Shown: positions 1 through 11,551 of the stretch, in pieces
How the letters are laid out: each line of letters begins with the position of its first letter
Position numbering within the stretch: position 1 is the first letter of the stretch
NCBI RefSeq assembly: GCF_029760895.1
Contig: NZ_CP121679.1
Span: 1 to 64,000 of the forward strand
Source of the DNA: Ancylobacter sp. WKF20
GTDB taxonomy: Bacteria > Pseudomonadota > Alphaproteobacteria > Rhizobiales > Xanthobacteraceae
Reading direction: 5' to 3'
Length of the DNA stretch: 64,000 nt
Translations under genes and position numbers: made by a program
The notes under the pieces: model-generated
Seen by the model: the letters and a program-made list of their open reading frames with translations, nothing else
Database searches by the model: none
What the model was told of the DNA's origin: nothing

Positions 1-1659
1 ATGACGGCGACCGCTCAGGTCGAAGATGTTGCAGCCGAACTGCGTGAGCTGGCGGAGACCGCCGGCGCCTGGCCGTTCGAGGAAGCCCGCAAGATCGTCG
101 AGCGCCTGAAGCGGAAACCCAAAGCCGAGGTCCTGTTCGAGACCGGCTACGGTCCCTCGGGCCTGCCCCATATCGGCACCTTTGGCGAGGTGGCGCGCAC
201 GACCATGGTGCGCCACGCCTTCCATGTGCTGACCGAGGGCAAGATTCCGACGCGGCTGCTGTGCTTCTCGGACGACATGGACGGGATGCGCAAGATCCCC
301 GAGAACGTGCCGGACCCGGTGGCGCTGAAGCCCTATCTGCAGATGCCGCTCACCAAGGTTCCGAACCCGTTCGGCGGCGGCTATGAGAGCTTCGGCCACC
401 ACAACAACGCCATGCTCCGGCGCTTCCTCGACACGTTCGGCTTCGACTACGAGTTCGCCAGCGCCACCGACTATTATTTCTCCGGCAAGCTCGACCCGAT
501 CCTCTTGAAGGCGGCCGCGCATTACGAGGCCATCATGGAAGTGATGCTGCCGACGCTGGGCGATGAGCGGCAGGCGACCTATTCGCCCTTCCTGCCGATC
601 TCGCCGACCTCCGGCCGCGTGCTCTATGTGCCGCTGAAGGCGGTGGACGCCACCGCCGGCACCATCACCTTCACCGACGAGGATGGGGTGGACAAGACCG
701 TTCCGGTCACCGGCGGCAATGTGAAGCTGCAGTGGAAGCCCGATTTCGGCGCCCGCTGGGCGGCGCTCGACGTCGATTTCGAGATGTTCGGCAAGGATCA
801 CCAGACCAACGCGCCGATCTATGACGCGATCTGCAACATCCTCGGCGGCGTGGCGCCCGAGCACTTCGTCTATGAGCTGTTCCTCGACGAGAACGGCCAG
901 AAGATCTCGAAGTCCAAGGGCAACGGCCTGACCATCGACGAGTGGCTGACCTATGCCAGCCCCGAGAGCCTGGCGCTGTACATGTTCCAGTCGCCGCGCT
1001 CGGCCAAGAAGCTGCATTTCGACGTGATCCCGAAGGCGGTGGACGAGTATTTCAATTTCCTCGCCCGCTATCCCCAGCAGGACTGGAAGACCCGGCTCGG
1101 CAACCCGGTCTGGCACATCCACTCCGGCAACCCGCCGGTGGAGGAACTGCCGCTCACCTTCGGGCTGATGCTCAAGCTCGCCTCGGCCGCCAATGCCGAG
1201 GACAAGGCGGTGCTGTGGCGCTTCATCGAGCGCTACGCGCCGGGCACCTCGCCGGAAAGCCACCCGACGCTCGACCAGCTCGCCGGCTATGCCGTGCGCT
1301 ACTTCATCGACCGGGTGAAGCCGCGCCGCGCCTTCCGTCTGCCGGACGAGGTGGAGGCGAAGGCACTTGCCGCGCTCGACGCCGCGCTGGCGCAGGTGGA
1401 TGGCGAGGACCGCGAGGCCATCCAGAACGCGGTGCTCGATGTCGGCCGCGCCGAGCCGCGCTATCAGGACCACAAGCGCAAGAGCCCGACCGGCGGGCCG
1501 GGCGTCACCTTCGCCTGGTTCAGCGCCCTCTATGAGCTGCTGCTGGGCGAGAAGGAAGGCCCGCGCTTCGGCTCCTTCGTCGCCGCCTATGGCATCCCGG
1601 AGACGCGCGCGCTGATCGCCCGCGCGCTGGCCGGGGAGCTGGCCAAGGGCGCAGCCTGA
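1..1659 (+). CDS. lysK: Class I lysyl-tRNA synthetase
   Basis: Charges tRNA-Lys with lysine in the cytoplasm. The 552-residue protein is the class I (archaeal-type) LysRS, which replaces the usual class II LysS in many alphaproteobacteria. The HIGH signature is visible as PHIGT with His57, and the KMSKS loop as KISKS at residues 301-305. Length and both motifs fit the family. The ATG is the first base of the window, so its upstream region and any further N-terminal extension cannot be judged. It is followed by a hairpin and then by a convergent GMC oxidoreductase gene. It marks the housekeeping left border of the catabolic island. Confidence 0.95.
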   Translation: MTATAQVEDVAAELRELAETAGAWPFEEARKIVERLKRKPKAEVLFETGYGPSGLPHIGTFGEVARTTMVRHAFHVLTEGKIPTRLLCFSDDMDGMRKIPENVPDPVALKPYLQMPLTKVPNPFGGGYESFGHHNNAMLRRFLDTFGFDYEFASATDYYFSGKLDPILLKAAAHYEAIMEVMLPTLGDERQATYSPFLPISPTSGRVLYVPLKAVDATAGTITFTDEDGVDKTVPVTGGNVKLQWKPDFGARWAALDVDFEMFGKDHQTNAPIYDAICNILGGVAPEHFVYELFLDENGQKISKSKGNGLTIDEWLTYASPESLALYMFQSPRSAKKLHFDVIPKAVDEYFNFLARYPQQDWKTRLGNPVWHIHSGNPPVEELPLTFGLMLKLASAANAEDKAVLWRFIERYAPGTSPESHPTLDQLAGYAVRYFIDRVKPRRAFRLPDEVEAKALAALDAALAQVDGEDREAIQNAVLDVGRAEPRYQDHKRKSPTGGPGVTFAWFSALYELLLGEKEGPRFGSFVAAYGIPETRALIARALAGELAKGAA

Positions 1660-1690
1660 TACGGCGCCGTCAGGCCCCTATCGTCTGAAC

Positions 1691-1724
1691 GAACGGCGCG
1701 TCCTCACCCGAGGGCGCGCCGTTC
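1691..1724. terminator. Hairpin between convergent lysK and GMC oxidase genes
   Basis: Perfect 10-bp inverted repeat: GAACGGCGCG at 1691-1700 pairs with CGCGCCGTTC at 1715-1724. A smaller CCTC/GAGG stem sits inside the loop. No clear U tract follows on either strand, so terminator function for the two converging genes is inferred from position and stem strength. Confidence 0.5.
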
Positions 1725-1729
1725 GCGTG

Positions 1730-3262
1730 TCACGCCGGGCGGAAATCGGCGGCGAAGGTCTCCGCAATGGCGAGGATCGCCGCGTGGACCGGGCCGGAGG
1801 TGATGGTGGGGATCACCGAGGCATCGACGATGTGCAGCCCCTCGAAGCCGCGCAGCTTGAGGTTGGCGTCCACCACGCTCGCCTCATCCGCCCCCATGCG
1901 GCAGGTGCCGACCGGGTGGTGATGGGTGATGACGGCGCGGGCGAGAAAGGCGTCGATCTCCGCCTCGCTGCGCAGGTCGATGCCCGGATAGATCTCCTCC
2001 GCCCGCCAGTCATCCAGCGCCGCCGCATGGCCGATCTCGCGGGCGAGTTCCAGCGCCCGGCGGGCGAGGCGCCGGTCATGCTCGGTGGAGAGATAGGCGG
2101 GGTCGATGAAGGGGGCGTCGTCGAGATTCGGCCCGGTGACGGTGAGTCGCCCCCGGCTGGTCGGGTGGGTGACGCCCGACAGAATGGTGAAGGCCGAGCC
2201 ATAGGCGGGGGCCTCGAAGCACTCCGAGACGGTGGGCGCGGCGACGCAGCCGAGCACGACATCGGGCGCGCCCTCCGCCCGCGTCGGATCGTCCGCGTTC
2301 AGATACATCAGCGATTCCGAGTGCTGGAGCTTCGAGGGCGGCACGGGCTTCTTGGCGCGGTAGACATTGCCGGCGGTGAGCAGGTGGTCGTGCAGATTGC
2401 CGCCGACGCCCGCCCGGTCCGCCACGCAGGCGATGCCCGCCGCCTTGAGGTCAACCGCCGGGCCGATGCCGGAGCGTATGAGCAGCAGCGGCGAGGCGAT
2501 GGCGCCCGCGGCAAGCAGGATCGTGCCGGCGGAAAACATTTGTCGCGCGCCGCCCAGCTCCGCCTCGACGCCGGTGATGCGCGTGCCGGCCAGCACCAGC
2601 CGGTGGACCCGCACGCCGGTGATCAGGGTGAGGTTCGGCCGGTCGAGCACCGGCACGAGCCAGGCGTCGGCGGCACTGACGCGCTTGCCGTCGCGGATGG
2701 TCAGCGAGTTGGGCGCGACGCCGTTGAGCGGGCCGGCATTGTGGTCGCCGATCGCGGGCACGCCGCGCGCCACGCCGGCCGCCATATAGGCGCGCACCAC
2801 GGGGCTGACTTCCTCATCGGGCAGATAGACGGTGAGGGGGCCGTCGGCGCCATGGGAGGCATCCGCCCCGCGGGAAAAAGCTTCACTGCGGCGGAAGGCG
2901 GGCAACAGGCCCTCATAGGACCAGCGCGCATCGCCGGTCGCCAGCGCCCAGGGCGCGAAGTCGTCCGCATGGCCGCGCACATGCGCCATGGCGTGCAGGC
3001 AGCTTGAGCCGCCGACAATGCGCCCGCGCGGCCAGGGGTGGATGCGGTTCGCCGTGCCGGGCTGGGGGATGGTGCGGTAGGCCCAATCATAAGGCCGATC
3101 CTGCAGCGCCGGCCATTTCTGCGGAATGGCGATGTCCGGGTCGCTCGGGTGCTCGCCGGCCTCCAGCAGGCCGACCGAGACATCCGGGTTCTCCGACAGG
3201 CGCGCGGCGAGCACGCTGCCGGCCGAGCCGGCGCCGATGATGAGGATATCGAAGGAAGTCAT
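1730..3262 (-). CDS. GMC oxidoreductase, pyridoxine 4-oxidase-like
   Basis: FAD-dependent alcohol oxidase/dehydrogenase of the GMC family, 510 residues. The N-terminus has the Rossmann motif GAGSAGSVLAARL. The GMC signature is around PWPRGRIVGGSS, and the C-terminal active-site segment HHHPVGTCRMG carries the catalytic His. From memory the protein resembles the Mesorhizobium loti pyridoxine 4-oxidase closely, including the segments YDWAYRT, HAMAHVRGH and PNSLTIRDGKRV. That enzyme oxidises pyridoxine to pyridoxal. The nearby transaminase of the same pathway supports this. It lies 96 bp downstream of a GntR regulator in the same direction, so the two are probably co-transcribed. The alternative is another GMC alcohol or choline oxidase. 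Confidence 0.8.
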   Translation of the reverse strand: MTSFDILIIGAGSAGSVLAARLSENPDVSVGLLEAGEHPSDPDIAIPQKWPALQDRPYDWAYRTIPQPGTANRIHPWPRGRIVGGSSCLHAMAHVRGHADDFAPWALATGDARWSYEGLLPAFRRSEAFSRGADASHGADGPLTVYLPDEEVSPVVRAYMAAGVARGVPAIGDHNAGPLNGVAPNSLTIRDGKRVSAADAWLVPVLDRPNLTLITGVRVHRLVLAGTRITGVEAELGGARQMFSAGTILLAAGAIASPLLLIRSGIGPAVDLKAAGIACVADRAGVGGNLHDHLLTAGNVYRAKKPVPPSKLQHSESLMYLNADDPTRAEGAPDVVLGCVAAPTVSECFEAPAYGSAFTILSGVTHPTSRGRLTVTGPNLDDAPFIDPAYLSTEHDRRLARRALELAREIGHAAALDDWRAEEIYPGIDLRSEAEIDAFLARAVITHHHPVGTCRMGADEASVVDANLKLRGFEGLHIVDASVIPTITSGPVHAAILAIAETFAADFRPA

Positions 3263-3358
3263 CGAAGGCGTCTCCGGGAGCGAACGGACAAGAAGGGGTG
3301 TTCCGCGTGCGGTGGCGCGCGGTGGGGAAGGCTCGGAAAGCGAAAGGGCGTGGGCGGG

Positions 3359-4072
3359 CTAGAGGGCGCCGCCCGGCGCGAGGCGTCCCATGATCTTCTG
3401 CTGCAGGGTCGCGAGGTGCTGCCACATGCCGCGCTCGGCCGCTTCCGGGTCGCGGGCGGCGATGGCCTCGGCGATCTGCCGGTGCTCGGCATCGCGCAGC
3501 CGCACGCGCTCGGGGACCAGCGTGGCGTCGCTATCGGTGAAGCGCAGGCGGCCGTCATTGGCGACGCGGTGCAGCAGCACATAGAGCTCGGAGGCCAGCG
3601 CGTTGCGGGCGCCGGCGGCGATGGATTTGTGGAACACCATGTCGGCGTCGATCGGGTCGGCATCGGGCGCGGTGGTGGCCGCGCGCAGGATGCGGTCGAT
3701 CTCGACCGGGCTCGCCCGCAGCGCCGCGAGGCGGGCCAGCGAGGGCTCCAGCATCAGGCGCAGCTCCATCACCTCCAGCGGGTTGGTGGAGTTGACGAGA
3801 TTGCGGTTGCTGTCGATGGCGGTGGAGGCGCGCCGGCCGGCCCGCGCCGGCTCCAGCTCGCCGCTCGCCCTGAGCACGCCGAGCGCCCGGCGCAGCGTGT
3901 GGCGCTTCACGCTCAGCTCTTCCGCCACCACGCGCTCGGGTGGCACGCCGCCGGTGCGGGCGATGATGGCGCGGATCGAGTCGACGAGTTCCTCGATGCC
4001 GGCGGCCTCGGCGGCGCCGATCCCTGCTTCGCTGCGCGTCCTGCGTCCGGTCTTGTCCGCTATCGCGTCCAT
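3359..4072 (-). CDS. GntR-family regulator with FCD ligand domain
   Basis: A 237-residue regulator. The N-terminal third is a winged-helix GntR domain with the recognition segment EELSVKRHTLRRALGVLRASGELE. The rest is an all-helical FCD effector domain with metal-type histidines (VFHKSI, DAEHRQIAEAI). The frame runs open to 4384, but ATG 4072 is chosen because a GGAAG Shine-Dalgarno precedes it and the longer N-terminus is arginine/proline-rich and unlike the family. It is divergent from the transaminase gene and upstream of the GMC oxidase, so local, effector-relieved control of B6 genes is inferred. Confidence 0.85.
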   Translation of the reverse strand: MDAIADKTGRRTRSEAGIGAAEAAGIEELVDSIRAIIARTGGVPPERVVAEELSVKRHTLRRALGVLRASGELEPARAGRRASTAIDSNRNLVNSTNPLEVMELRLMLEPSLARLAALRASPVEIDRILRAATTAPDADPIDADMVFHKSIAAGARNALASELYVLLHRVANDGRLRFTDSDATLVPERVRLRDAEHRQIAEAIAARDPEAAERGMWQHLATLQQKIMGRLAPGGAL

Positions 4073-4473
4073 CGAGGTCACTTCCGTTCTGCTGTTGGGC
4101 CGGCCCGCCGCGCCGCCGCACGGGCGAGCGCAGGGCTGATCGCGAGGCTCCACCGAACCCCGGCCCGCCGCCAAATGTATGGGCGGTGCGCCCCAGTTAC
4201 AATATTGGTTGTCTTCTGGTCGAGAGCCTGCGGGGTATTGCGTACAATTTCGCCCGCCAAAGCGGAGCGGCCACCCCGGCCGCGGGCGCCTGGCGCGGAG
4301 CGCTGCATGGGGCAGAAGCGAGGCTCTGCATATGAAAGCCGCCCGCTGCGGTTCCCGGTTGCGGCGCAACCCGGCTGGTGCCAATCTGGAACCATTGTAG
4401 CCGGTTCGGTTGGATTTTGGTTGAAATCGTCCCCGGCTGCGTGTCCATCCCGTCGAACAGCCAGAGCAACGCC
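4073..4473. promoter_or_regulatory. Divergent control region between GntR and transaminase genes
   Basis: A 401-bp stretch without a credible gene. It contains the perfect palindrome CAATATTG at 4200-4207 and the imperfect inverted motif ATTGCGTACAAT at 4237-4248. The latter shares the octamer CGTACAAT with the perfect operator-like palindrome at 20024-20040. Either could bind the adjacent FCD/GntR protein. A GGTTG-rich repeat lies at about 4402-4424, just upstream of the transaminase start. Function is inferred from motif shape and position only. Confidence 0.35.
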
Positions 4474-5649
4474 ATGCGGTACGCGCCTTCCGACCTTCCG
4501 GTCTTCACCCTGACGACGGGCCCCGTCGACGCCTACCCGGCGGTGCTGCGCGGCCTCGCCGCGACCGTGCTGTACGATTACGACCCGGCCTTCCAGGCGA
4601 CCTACCAGCGCGTCAGCGAGAAGCTCGCGACCGTGGTGAAGGCTGAGACGATCCCGGTCATCCTGCAGGGCGAGCCGGTGCTGGGGCTGGAAGCCGCCGC
4701 CGCTTCGCTGATCGGCCCCGATGATGTGGTGCTGAACCTCGTCAACGGCGTCTATTCCAAGGGCTTCGCGCCCTGGGCGGCGCGCAGCGGCGCCACCATC
4801 GTCGAGCTCGCCGTGCCCTATGACCGGGTGATCGACCCCACTGAGGTCGCCCGCGTGCTGGCCGAACGGCCGGACATCACCGTGGTCGCCGCCTGCCACC
4901 ACGACACGCCGTCGGGCACCATCAACCCGATCGCCGAGATCGGCGCGGTGGTGGCGGCCCATGGCGCGCTGTTCCTGGTCGATGCCGTCTCGTCCTTCGG
5001 CGGCATGGCGGTCGATTCGGCCTCTGCCAAGATCGACCTGCTGATCACCGGCCCGAACAAGTGCTTGGGCTGCCCGCCCGGCCTGTCCATCCTCGGCGTG
5101 TCCAACCGTGCCTGGGCCAAGATGAAGGCCAACAAGCTGGCGCCGCGCGGCTCGATCCTGAGCATTCTCGACTGGGAAGACGCCTGGCGCGCCGACAAGC
5201 CCTTTCCCTTCACGCCCTCGGTCGCCGAGATCAACGGGCTGGAAGCGGCCATCGACCTTTATCTGGCGGAAGGGCCGGAGAAGGTCTGGGCCCGCCACGC
5301 GCTCACCGCCGCCGCCTGCCGCGCCGGGCTGAAGGCGATGGGGCTGGCGATCTGGGCGGCGGATGACGCCTTCGCTTCGCCCACCGCCACCGCCGTGCGC
5401 ACGCCCGAAGGCATCGACGAGGCCGAACTGCGGGCGTTGGTGCGGGCGCGCTACGGCGTGGTGCTCTCCTCCGGCCGTGGCGAGACGCTCGGCAAGCTCA
5501 CCCGCATCGGCCATATGGGCCCGACCGCCCAGCCGCTCTACGCCGTGGTGGCGCTGACCGCCTTCGCCGGTGCGCTCGGTGCGCTCGGCCATACGGTCGA
5601 TGTCGGCGCCGGTGTCGCCGCCGCTCTGGCGGTGATCGACGCGGGCTGA
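4474..5649 (+). CDS. ppaT: Pyridoxamine-pyruvate transaminase
   Basis: PLP-fold class V aminotransferase of 391 residues. The family member from Mesorhizobium loti converts pyridoxamine plus pyruvate to pyridoxal plus alanine, in vitamin B6 degradation, using pyridoxamine itself as substrate. Recognisable shared segments are LRGLAATVLYDYDPAFQ, GEPVLGLEAAAASLI, CHHDTPSGTINPI and SSGRGETLGKLTRIGHMGP. The PLP/substrate lysine is in TGPNKCLG at Lys196, one residue short of Lys197 in M. loti. Start 4474 follows the homologue; the frame is open upstream to 4378 but the Shine-Dalgarno is weak (AGAG). It converges on the ABC permease gene. Confidence 0.92.
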   Translation: MRYAPSDLPVFTLTTGPVDAYPAVLRGLAATVLYDYDPAFQATYQRVSEKLATVVKAETIPVILQGEPVLGLEAAAASLIGPDDVVLNLVNGVYSKGFAPWAARSGATIVELAVPYDRVIDPTEVARVLAERPDITVVAACHHDTPSGTINPIAEIGAVVAAHGALFLVDAVSSFGGMAVDSASAKIDLLITGPNKCLGCPPGLSILGVSNRAWAKMKANKLAPRGSILSILDWEDAWRADKPFPFTPSVAEINGLEAAIDLYLAEGPEKVWARHALTAAACRAGLKAMGLAIWAADDAFASPTATAVRTPEGIDEAELRALVRARYGVVLSSGRGETLGKLTRIGHMGPTAQPLYAVVALTAFAGALGALGHTVDVGAGVAAALAVIDAG

Positions 5650-5666
5650 GAGCAAGCGGGGCGTGT

Positions 5667-6602
5667 TCATCGCGCGCCCCGCACATAATGGGTGCCGAGC
5701 GCCGGCGGCAGGCTCGCCTTGCGGCCGAACAGCACCAGCACGGTGAGCACGGCAGCGAAGGGCAGCATCTGGATCACATCGGTCGGGATGCTGACGCCCG
5801 CCACCTGAAGCGCCGTGGTGGCCGAGAGGCACGCGCCGAACAACAGCGCGCCGCACAGGACCCAGAGCGGTTTGCCGCGCGCCTGCATGGCCAGCACGAT
5901 GCCGATGAAGCCGGCGCCATTGGTCATGAAGGGCACGAAGATGCCGGCGCCGACCTCGGCCATGAAGGCCCCGCCGACCCCGGCGAGGCCACCGGTGATG
6001 AGCACGGCGATGGTGCGCACGCGCACCACGTCGACGCCCGCCGCATCCAGCGCCGCCGGCTTGTCGCCGGCCGCCTGAAGCGCCAGGCCGAACTGGGTCG
6101 AACGGAAGACGTAAGCCGTGACCGCCACCGCCAGCACCGCGAGATAGACGATGGGCGGCCGGTCGAACAAAGCCGGGCCGACGACCGGCAGGCTCGACAG
6201 GCCGGGAATCGGCAGCGTCTCCACCGCCGGCAGGCGCGGATAGCTCTGCGCGAACTGGAAATGATGCAGCAGGGCGGTGAGCCCTTCCGCGCCGAGGGTG
6301 AGCGCGATGCCGATGACGATCTGGCTCAGCCCCATGCGGATGCACAGCACCGCCATCGGCACCGCCACCGCCATGCCGCCCACGGCGCCGCCGAGAAAGC
6401 CGAGCCAGATGGAGCCAGTGTGATAGGCGACGAGGAAGCCGGCATAGGCGCCGAACAGCATCATCCCCTCAATGCCGATATTGAGCACGCCGGCCTTCTC
6501 GGAGATCTGCTCGCCGAGGCCCGCCAGCATTAGCGGGATGCCGGCGGTGAGCGCGCCGAGCACGAGGGAGGTGAGGAAGGCGTCGGTGAACAGAGCGGAC
6601 AT
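5667..6602 (-). CDS. ABC transporter permease (BMP/nucleoside type)
   Basis: Inner-membrane permease of 311 residues with about eight to nine hydrophobic segments, of the branched-chain/ribose-like permease family that works with Bmp/PnrA binding proteins. The conserved segment GLGEQISEKAGVLNIGIEGMM near residues 28-48 is typical of the second permease of these systems. It is the last gene of a four-gene operon on this strand (binding protein, ATPase, two permeases), 12 bp after the preceding permease. The operon lies between B6 genes and a pyridine-ring operon, so a pyridine vitamer may be its substrate; purine nucleosides are the default family substrates. Confidence 0.88.
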   Translation of the reverse strand: MSALFTDAFLTSLVLGALTAGIPLMLAGLGEQISEKAGVLNIGIEGMMLFGAYAGFLVAYHTGSIWLGFLGGAVGGMAVAVPMAVLCIRMGLSQIVIGIALTLGAEGLTALLHHFQFAQSYPRLPAVETLPIPGLSSLPVVGPALFDRPPIVYLAVLAVAVTAYVFRSTQFGLALQAAGDKPAALDAAGVDVVRVRTIAVLITGGLAGVGGAFMAEVGAGIFVPFMTNGAGFIGIVLAMQARGKPLWVLCGALLFGACLSATTALQVAGVSIPTDVIQMLPFAAVLTVLVLFGRKASLPPALGTHYVRGAR

Positions 6603-6614
6603 GGTCTCTCCCCC

Positions 6615-7726
6615 TCACTTGCCGGCGGCGCGGCGGCGCTGGTCGAGATATTCGGCGACGCCGAGCATCACGAGCAGGATGGCCACCACGACGAGGGTGA
6701 AGAAATTCGGCACGCCGGTGCGCCGGGCCGCGCTCTCGCCGCCGATCGACAGCACCGAGAACAGGAAGACGAAGGCGATGGTGGCGAAGCCGTTGAAGCG
6801 GGCGAGGAACACCAGCGGGATCACCGTCATCGCGTAATGCGGGTTCCAGTCGGCGCGCACATTGCCCTGCACGCCCAGGATCTCGACGGCGCCGGCAAGG
6901 CCGGCCAGCGCGGCGGAGATGGCGAAGACGGCGACGGTGAGCGCCGGCACCGGCAGGCCGGCATGGATCGCCGCGCGTGGATTGGCGCCGACGATGCGCA
7001 GCTTCAGCCCGAAGGCGGTGCGGGTCATGACGAGATGCACCGCGATGACCGCGACGAGGCCGATAAGGAGGCCGCTCGACACGGTGGTGTCGAACAGGCG
7101 CGGCAGACGGTCGGCGACCGCCAGCGTGCGGGTCTGCGGCACGGTCGTGGCGGGGTCGCGGAAGGCGAGCTTCACCAGCACATTGGCGAAGGAGACGCCG
7201 AGAAAGGTCATCATCAGCGTGGTGATGATCTCGTTGACGCCCTGATAGGCCTTGAGCAGCGCCGGCAGCACCGACCAGACGGCGCCGATGAGCGCGCCGA
7301 CCAGAAGGCCGACCACCAGCACAAGCCACGCTGGCAGATGCGGCGCCAGCAGCGGGCAGAGCGCGGCGACCACCACGGCGCTGAGCAGGAACTGCCCGTC
7401 GCCGCCGAGATTCCAGATGCCGGCGCGGAACGCCACGATGAGGCCGGCGGCGAGCAGCAGCAGCGGCCCCATGCGGGTCAGCGTCGCCTGAAGGCCGTAA
7501 GGATTGATCAGCCCGCGCTCGATGACGAAGCCGTAATAGGCCAGCGGATCGACGCCCAGCGCCAGCAGCACGAGGGCCGACAGCAGCAGCGCGCCGATGA
7601 CCGGGCCGATGCCGAGCAGGGCGACGCGGCCACGGGCGCGCCAGATCTCCGCACGAGCGGCGGACGCCGCCGCGCGGTCGAGCCGGGCGGCCTCGGTGAG
7701 ATCGGGGGTGGAAGTGTGGGTATTGC

Positions 7727-7730
<4 letters not shown>
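6615..7730 (-). CDS. ABC transporter permease (BMP/nucleoside type)
   Basis: Second inner-membrane permease, 371 residues. A cytoplasmic N-terminus of about 35 residues precedes the hydrophobic segments. It carries the family marker FRAGIWNLGGDGQFLLSAVV and a KAYQGVNEIITTLMM segment, characteristic of the larger permease of Bmp-type importers. Its start overlaps the ATPase stop by four bases (ATGA), so translation is coupled. Confidence 0.88.
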
Positions 7731-9304
<1,574 letters not shown>

Positions 9305-9446
9305 GATCTGCTGCTGGTCGTCCCGGCGCCGGAGGGAGCAGGGCAAAAATCGGTAAGGAAGGCCGGGCGATGAGACGTCGCGGGGCGTTCCGATGGGCAA
9401 TGGCGGGAGGCCACGGCCGGCCCGACGGCAGGCCGTGGCCCGCTCG

Positions 9447-10505
9447 TCACGGCGTGGTGGTGAGCTGCGACACCATCTTGTGCACGGTGTCGGCATCGTA
9501 ATGCGCGGTCACCTTGATCTTGCCGTCGATGATGTCCTTCTTTAGCGCCTCGATCTGCGCCCACACATCATCCGGGATGTGCTTGGTCTTGAGCAGCGTG
9601 ACCGAGCCGTCCTTCAGGTTGATGTCGTAGTTGTGGGAGCCGTATTTGCCGGCCTTCACATCCGCGATCATCGCCGCATAGACCGGGGTGAGGTTCCACA
9701 CCACGGAGGAGAGCAGGTTGCCCTTGTCGATGGCGGTCTTGTCGCCGATCACGTCGATGAAATAGACCTTGCCGCCATTGGTCGCCTTGTTGGTCTCGAC
9801 CGCCTGCAGCATGCCGAAGCTCGAGCCGTTGCCCTGGCCGAAGATGATGTCGGCGCCGGCCGCGATCAGCGCCTCGGTGACGCGCTTGCCGCCCGCCGCG
9901 TCCGAATAGGCCGCCGGTCCGATCACCGCGTAGCGCACATTGATGCCGGGCTTCTCGGCCTTGGCGCCCTCGGCGAAAGCGGAGGACTGCGAGTTCCAGG
10001 ACGGGGGCTCGCCGGAGACGACGATGCCGACCGTGCCGGTCTTGCTCATCTTGGCGGCGAGGCGGCCGGCGAGATAAGCGCCCTCATGGCCGCTGGCGGT
10101 ATAGTCGGCGACCGCGCCGGGCTTGCGGGCGTCCGGCAGGTCGACGATGGCGACCGGCACCTTCATCTCGGCGCCGATTTCGGGGGCGGCGGTGTTGTAG
10201 CCGCTGGCATGGGCGATCAGCAGGCCCGCGCCGTCCTGCGCCATTTCGCGCAGGGTGGGACGCACATCGCCATAGCCGAGATTTTCGGCCACCAGCACCT
10301 CGACGCCCGCCGCCTTGCCGGCGGCCTTGGCGGCGTCCACGCCCTGCTGGTTCCAGCCATAATCCGTGCCCGGCTCAGGGGTGAGGATGGCGATGGACTT
10401 CAGCTCGGCGGCCTGCGACATCGGCGTCATCGCCGTCGACATCAGTGCAATCGACGTCAGGCTCAGAATGGTCAGGGCGGCACGTTTGATGGTAAACTTT
10501 CCCAT
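9447..10505 (-). CDS. BMP-family periplasmic substrate-binding protein
   Basis: Periplasmic binding protein of 352 residues in the Bmp/PnrA (Med) family. Residues 1 to about 33 form a signal peptide ending near SQAAE. The mature domain has typical segments: TPEPGTDYGWNQQG, YNTAAPEIG, HEGAYLAGRLAAKMSKTG and DIIFGQGNG. It heads the ABC operon and is divergent from a small exported protein across a 94-bp gap. Family members bind purine nucleosides; here the neighbours make a B6 vitamer or another pyridine a reasonable alternative ligand. Confidence 0.9.
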   Translation of the reverse strand: MGKFTIKRAALTILSLTSIALMSTAMTPMSQAAELKSIAILTPEPGTDYGWNQQGVDAAKAAGKAAGVEVLVAENLGYGDVRPTLREMAQDGAGLLIAHASGYNTAAPEIGAEMKVPVAIVDLPDARKPGAVADYTASGHEGAYLAGRLAAKMSKTGTVGIVVSGEPPSWNSQSSAFAEGAKAEKPGINVRYAVIGPAAYSDAAGGKRVTEALIAAGADIIFGQGNGSSFGMLQAVETNKATNGGKVYFIDVIGDKTAIDKGNLLSSVVWNLTPVYAAMIADVKAGKYGSHNYDINLKDGSVTLLKTKHIPDDVWAQIEALKKDIIDGKIKVTAHYDADTVHKMVSQLTTTP

Positions 10506-10599
10506 GGAAGGCCCTCTTTATGTTATGATTTGATTTTTACTGTTGCACTTCTACGTTTCTGCGATCATCGATAGGTCGATTTGTCGGAGATTACGTAAA

Positions 10600-11058
10600 A
10601 TGTATCGACTTGTGTTTGCCGTAACTGTCGGTCTGGCCGGATTGCTGCTTTCGCCCCTGCCGCGCGCCGGTGCCGAGGAGGCGCTGGTGGTCGAGCGCGG
10701 GGTGGAGGGGCTGGTCGCCGTGCCCTTCCAGGTCCGCAATGCGAGCGACCGGCCGCTCACCTGCGCCGCCGCCATCGCCCACTGGTATTCCGCCGACATC
10801 GGCACCGTCGCGCCGGGCCAGCGTCTCGACGCCCGGCTCTGGTCGAAGCCGGCGACCGGCGAGGTCTTCCTGCTCAACGCGCAGCAGGACCGGATGCCGA
10901 TCCAGTCGCTCTGGTGCGGCTACGCGGGGGCGGACGTGTCCACCCGCAGCGTGATAGGCTTGCAGCGGCGCGCCGGGGCGGGCGAGCCGGCGATCAACCT
11001 GACCTGCCATGTGGGGAAGGGTGCGCCGGCGCTGGAGTGCCAGCGCGCGGCCGAGTGA
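10600..11058 (+). CDS. Small exported protein of unknown function
   Basis: A 152-residue protein with a clear signal peptide (hydrophobic residues 4-19, cleavage near RAGAEE). The mature domain has four cysteines in pairs (LTCAAA, LWCGYAG, LTCHVGK, LECQRA), suggesting two periplasmic disulfides, and reads like a small beta-rich domain. ATG 10600 has a GGAGA Shine-Dalgarno ten bases upstream. No family was recognised. It is divergent from the BMP binding-protein gene, and a link to that importer is only positional. Confidence 0.7.
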   Translation: MYRLVFAVTVGLAGLLLSPLPRAGAEEALVVERGVEGLVAVPFQVRNASDRPLTCAAAIAHWYSADIGTVAPGQRLDARLWSKPATGEVFLLNAQQDRMPIQSLWCGYAGADVSTRSVIGLQRRAGAGEPAINLTCHVGKGAPALECQRAAE

Positions 11059-11551
11059 TCGGTCGGTTCCCTGTCCGGCGCTGCGCATGCCGACCTCTCC
11101 GGCGGTGACGAGTCCACCGCGCTGAAACTGTCCGTCGTCCTCAACCAAAAAGCCAGAACCAATTTTTTTGGTCAAGCGGCGAAACGGTTGAGATGCGTCG
11201 TTTTCAGGGAGATTTCGCTGCTGCATCGCAGCGACTGCATCATTTTTAATCGAAATTTTGGTGCTTCCCAAACGGAGAATCGAGCGGAATTCGCCAATTG
11301 GAAGCCTTTCTGCATAATAATCTTTCGTTTCGGCGGCATGTGCCCGAATTTTGTGCCGTGGAATGGCTTTGATTTGGGGCTTGACCATTTCGGCCAATCA
11401 ATGGTTGGATCATCTCACCCGAGCCCGAGAGGCGACGCAGGCCAAGGTTTCGACCGCAAGGTTTCGACCTACCGCCTGCGGCGTTGCCGATGTGCCGACG
11501 AGTTGGATGAAGAAGAGCGTCCGGGGCGGGCCTTCCACAGGAGATCGGACG
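11059..11551. promoter_or_regulatory. Long A+T-richer leader before the monooxygenase operon
   Basis: A 493-bp region without a credible gene. Bases about 11160-11410 are visibly richer in A+T than the surroundings. Three CCAA/TTGG dyads stand out: ACCAA-N5-TTGGT at 11158-11172, CCAATTGG at 11294-11301 and CCAA-N7-TTGG at 11394-11408. A Shine-Dalgarno AGGAGA is at 11539-11544. This is the obvious place for the promoter and regulator sites of the six-gene pyridine operon; no known consensus was identified. Confidence 0.4.

Noticed and set aside
4078..6345. Long minus-strand open frame of 755 codons
   Set aside because: It overlaps the transaminase and the ABC permease genes in another frame, and its translation is Arg/Gly/His-rich low complexity typical of GC-rich shadow frames.
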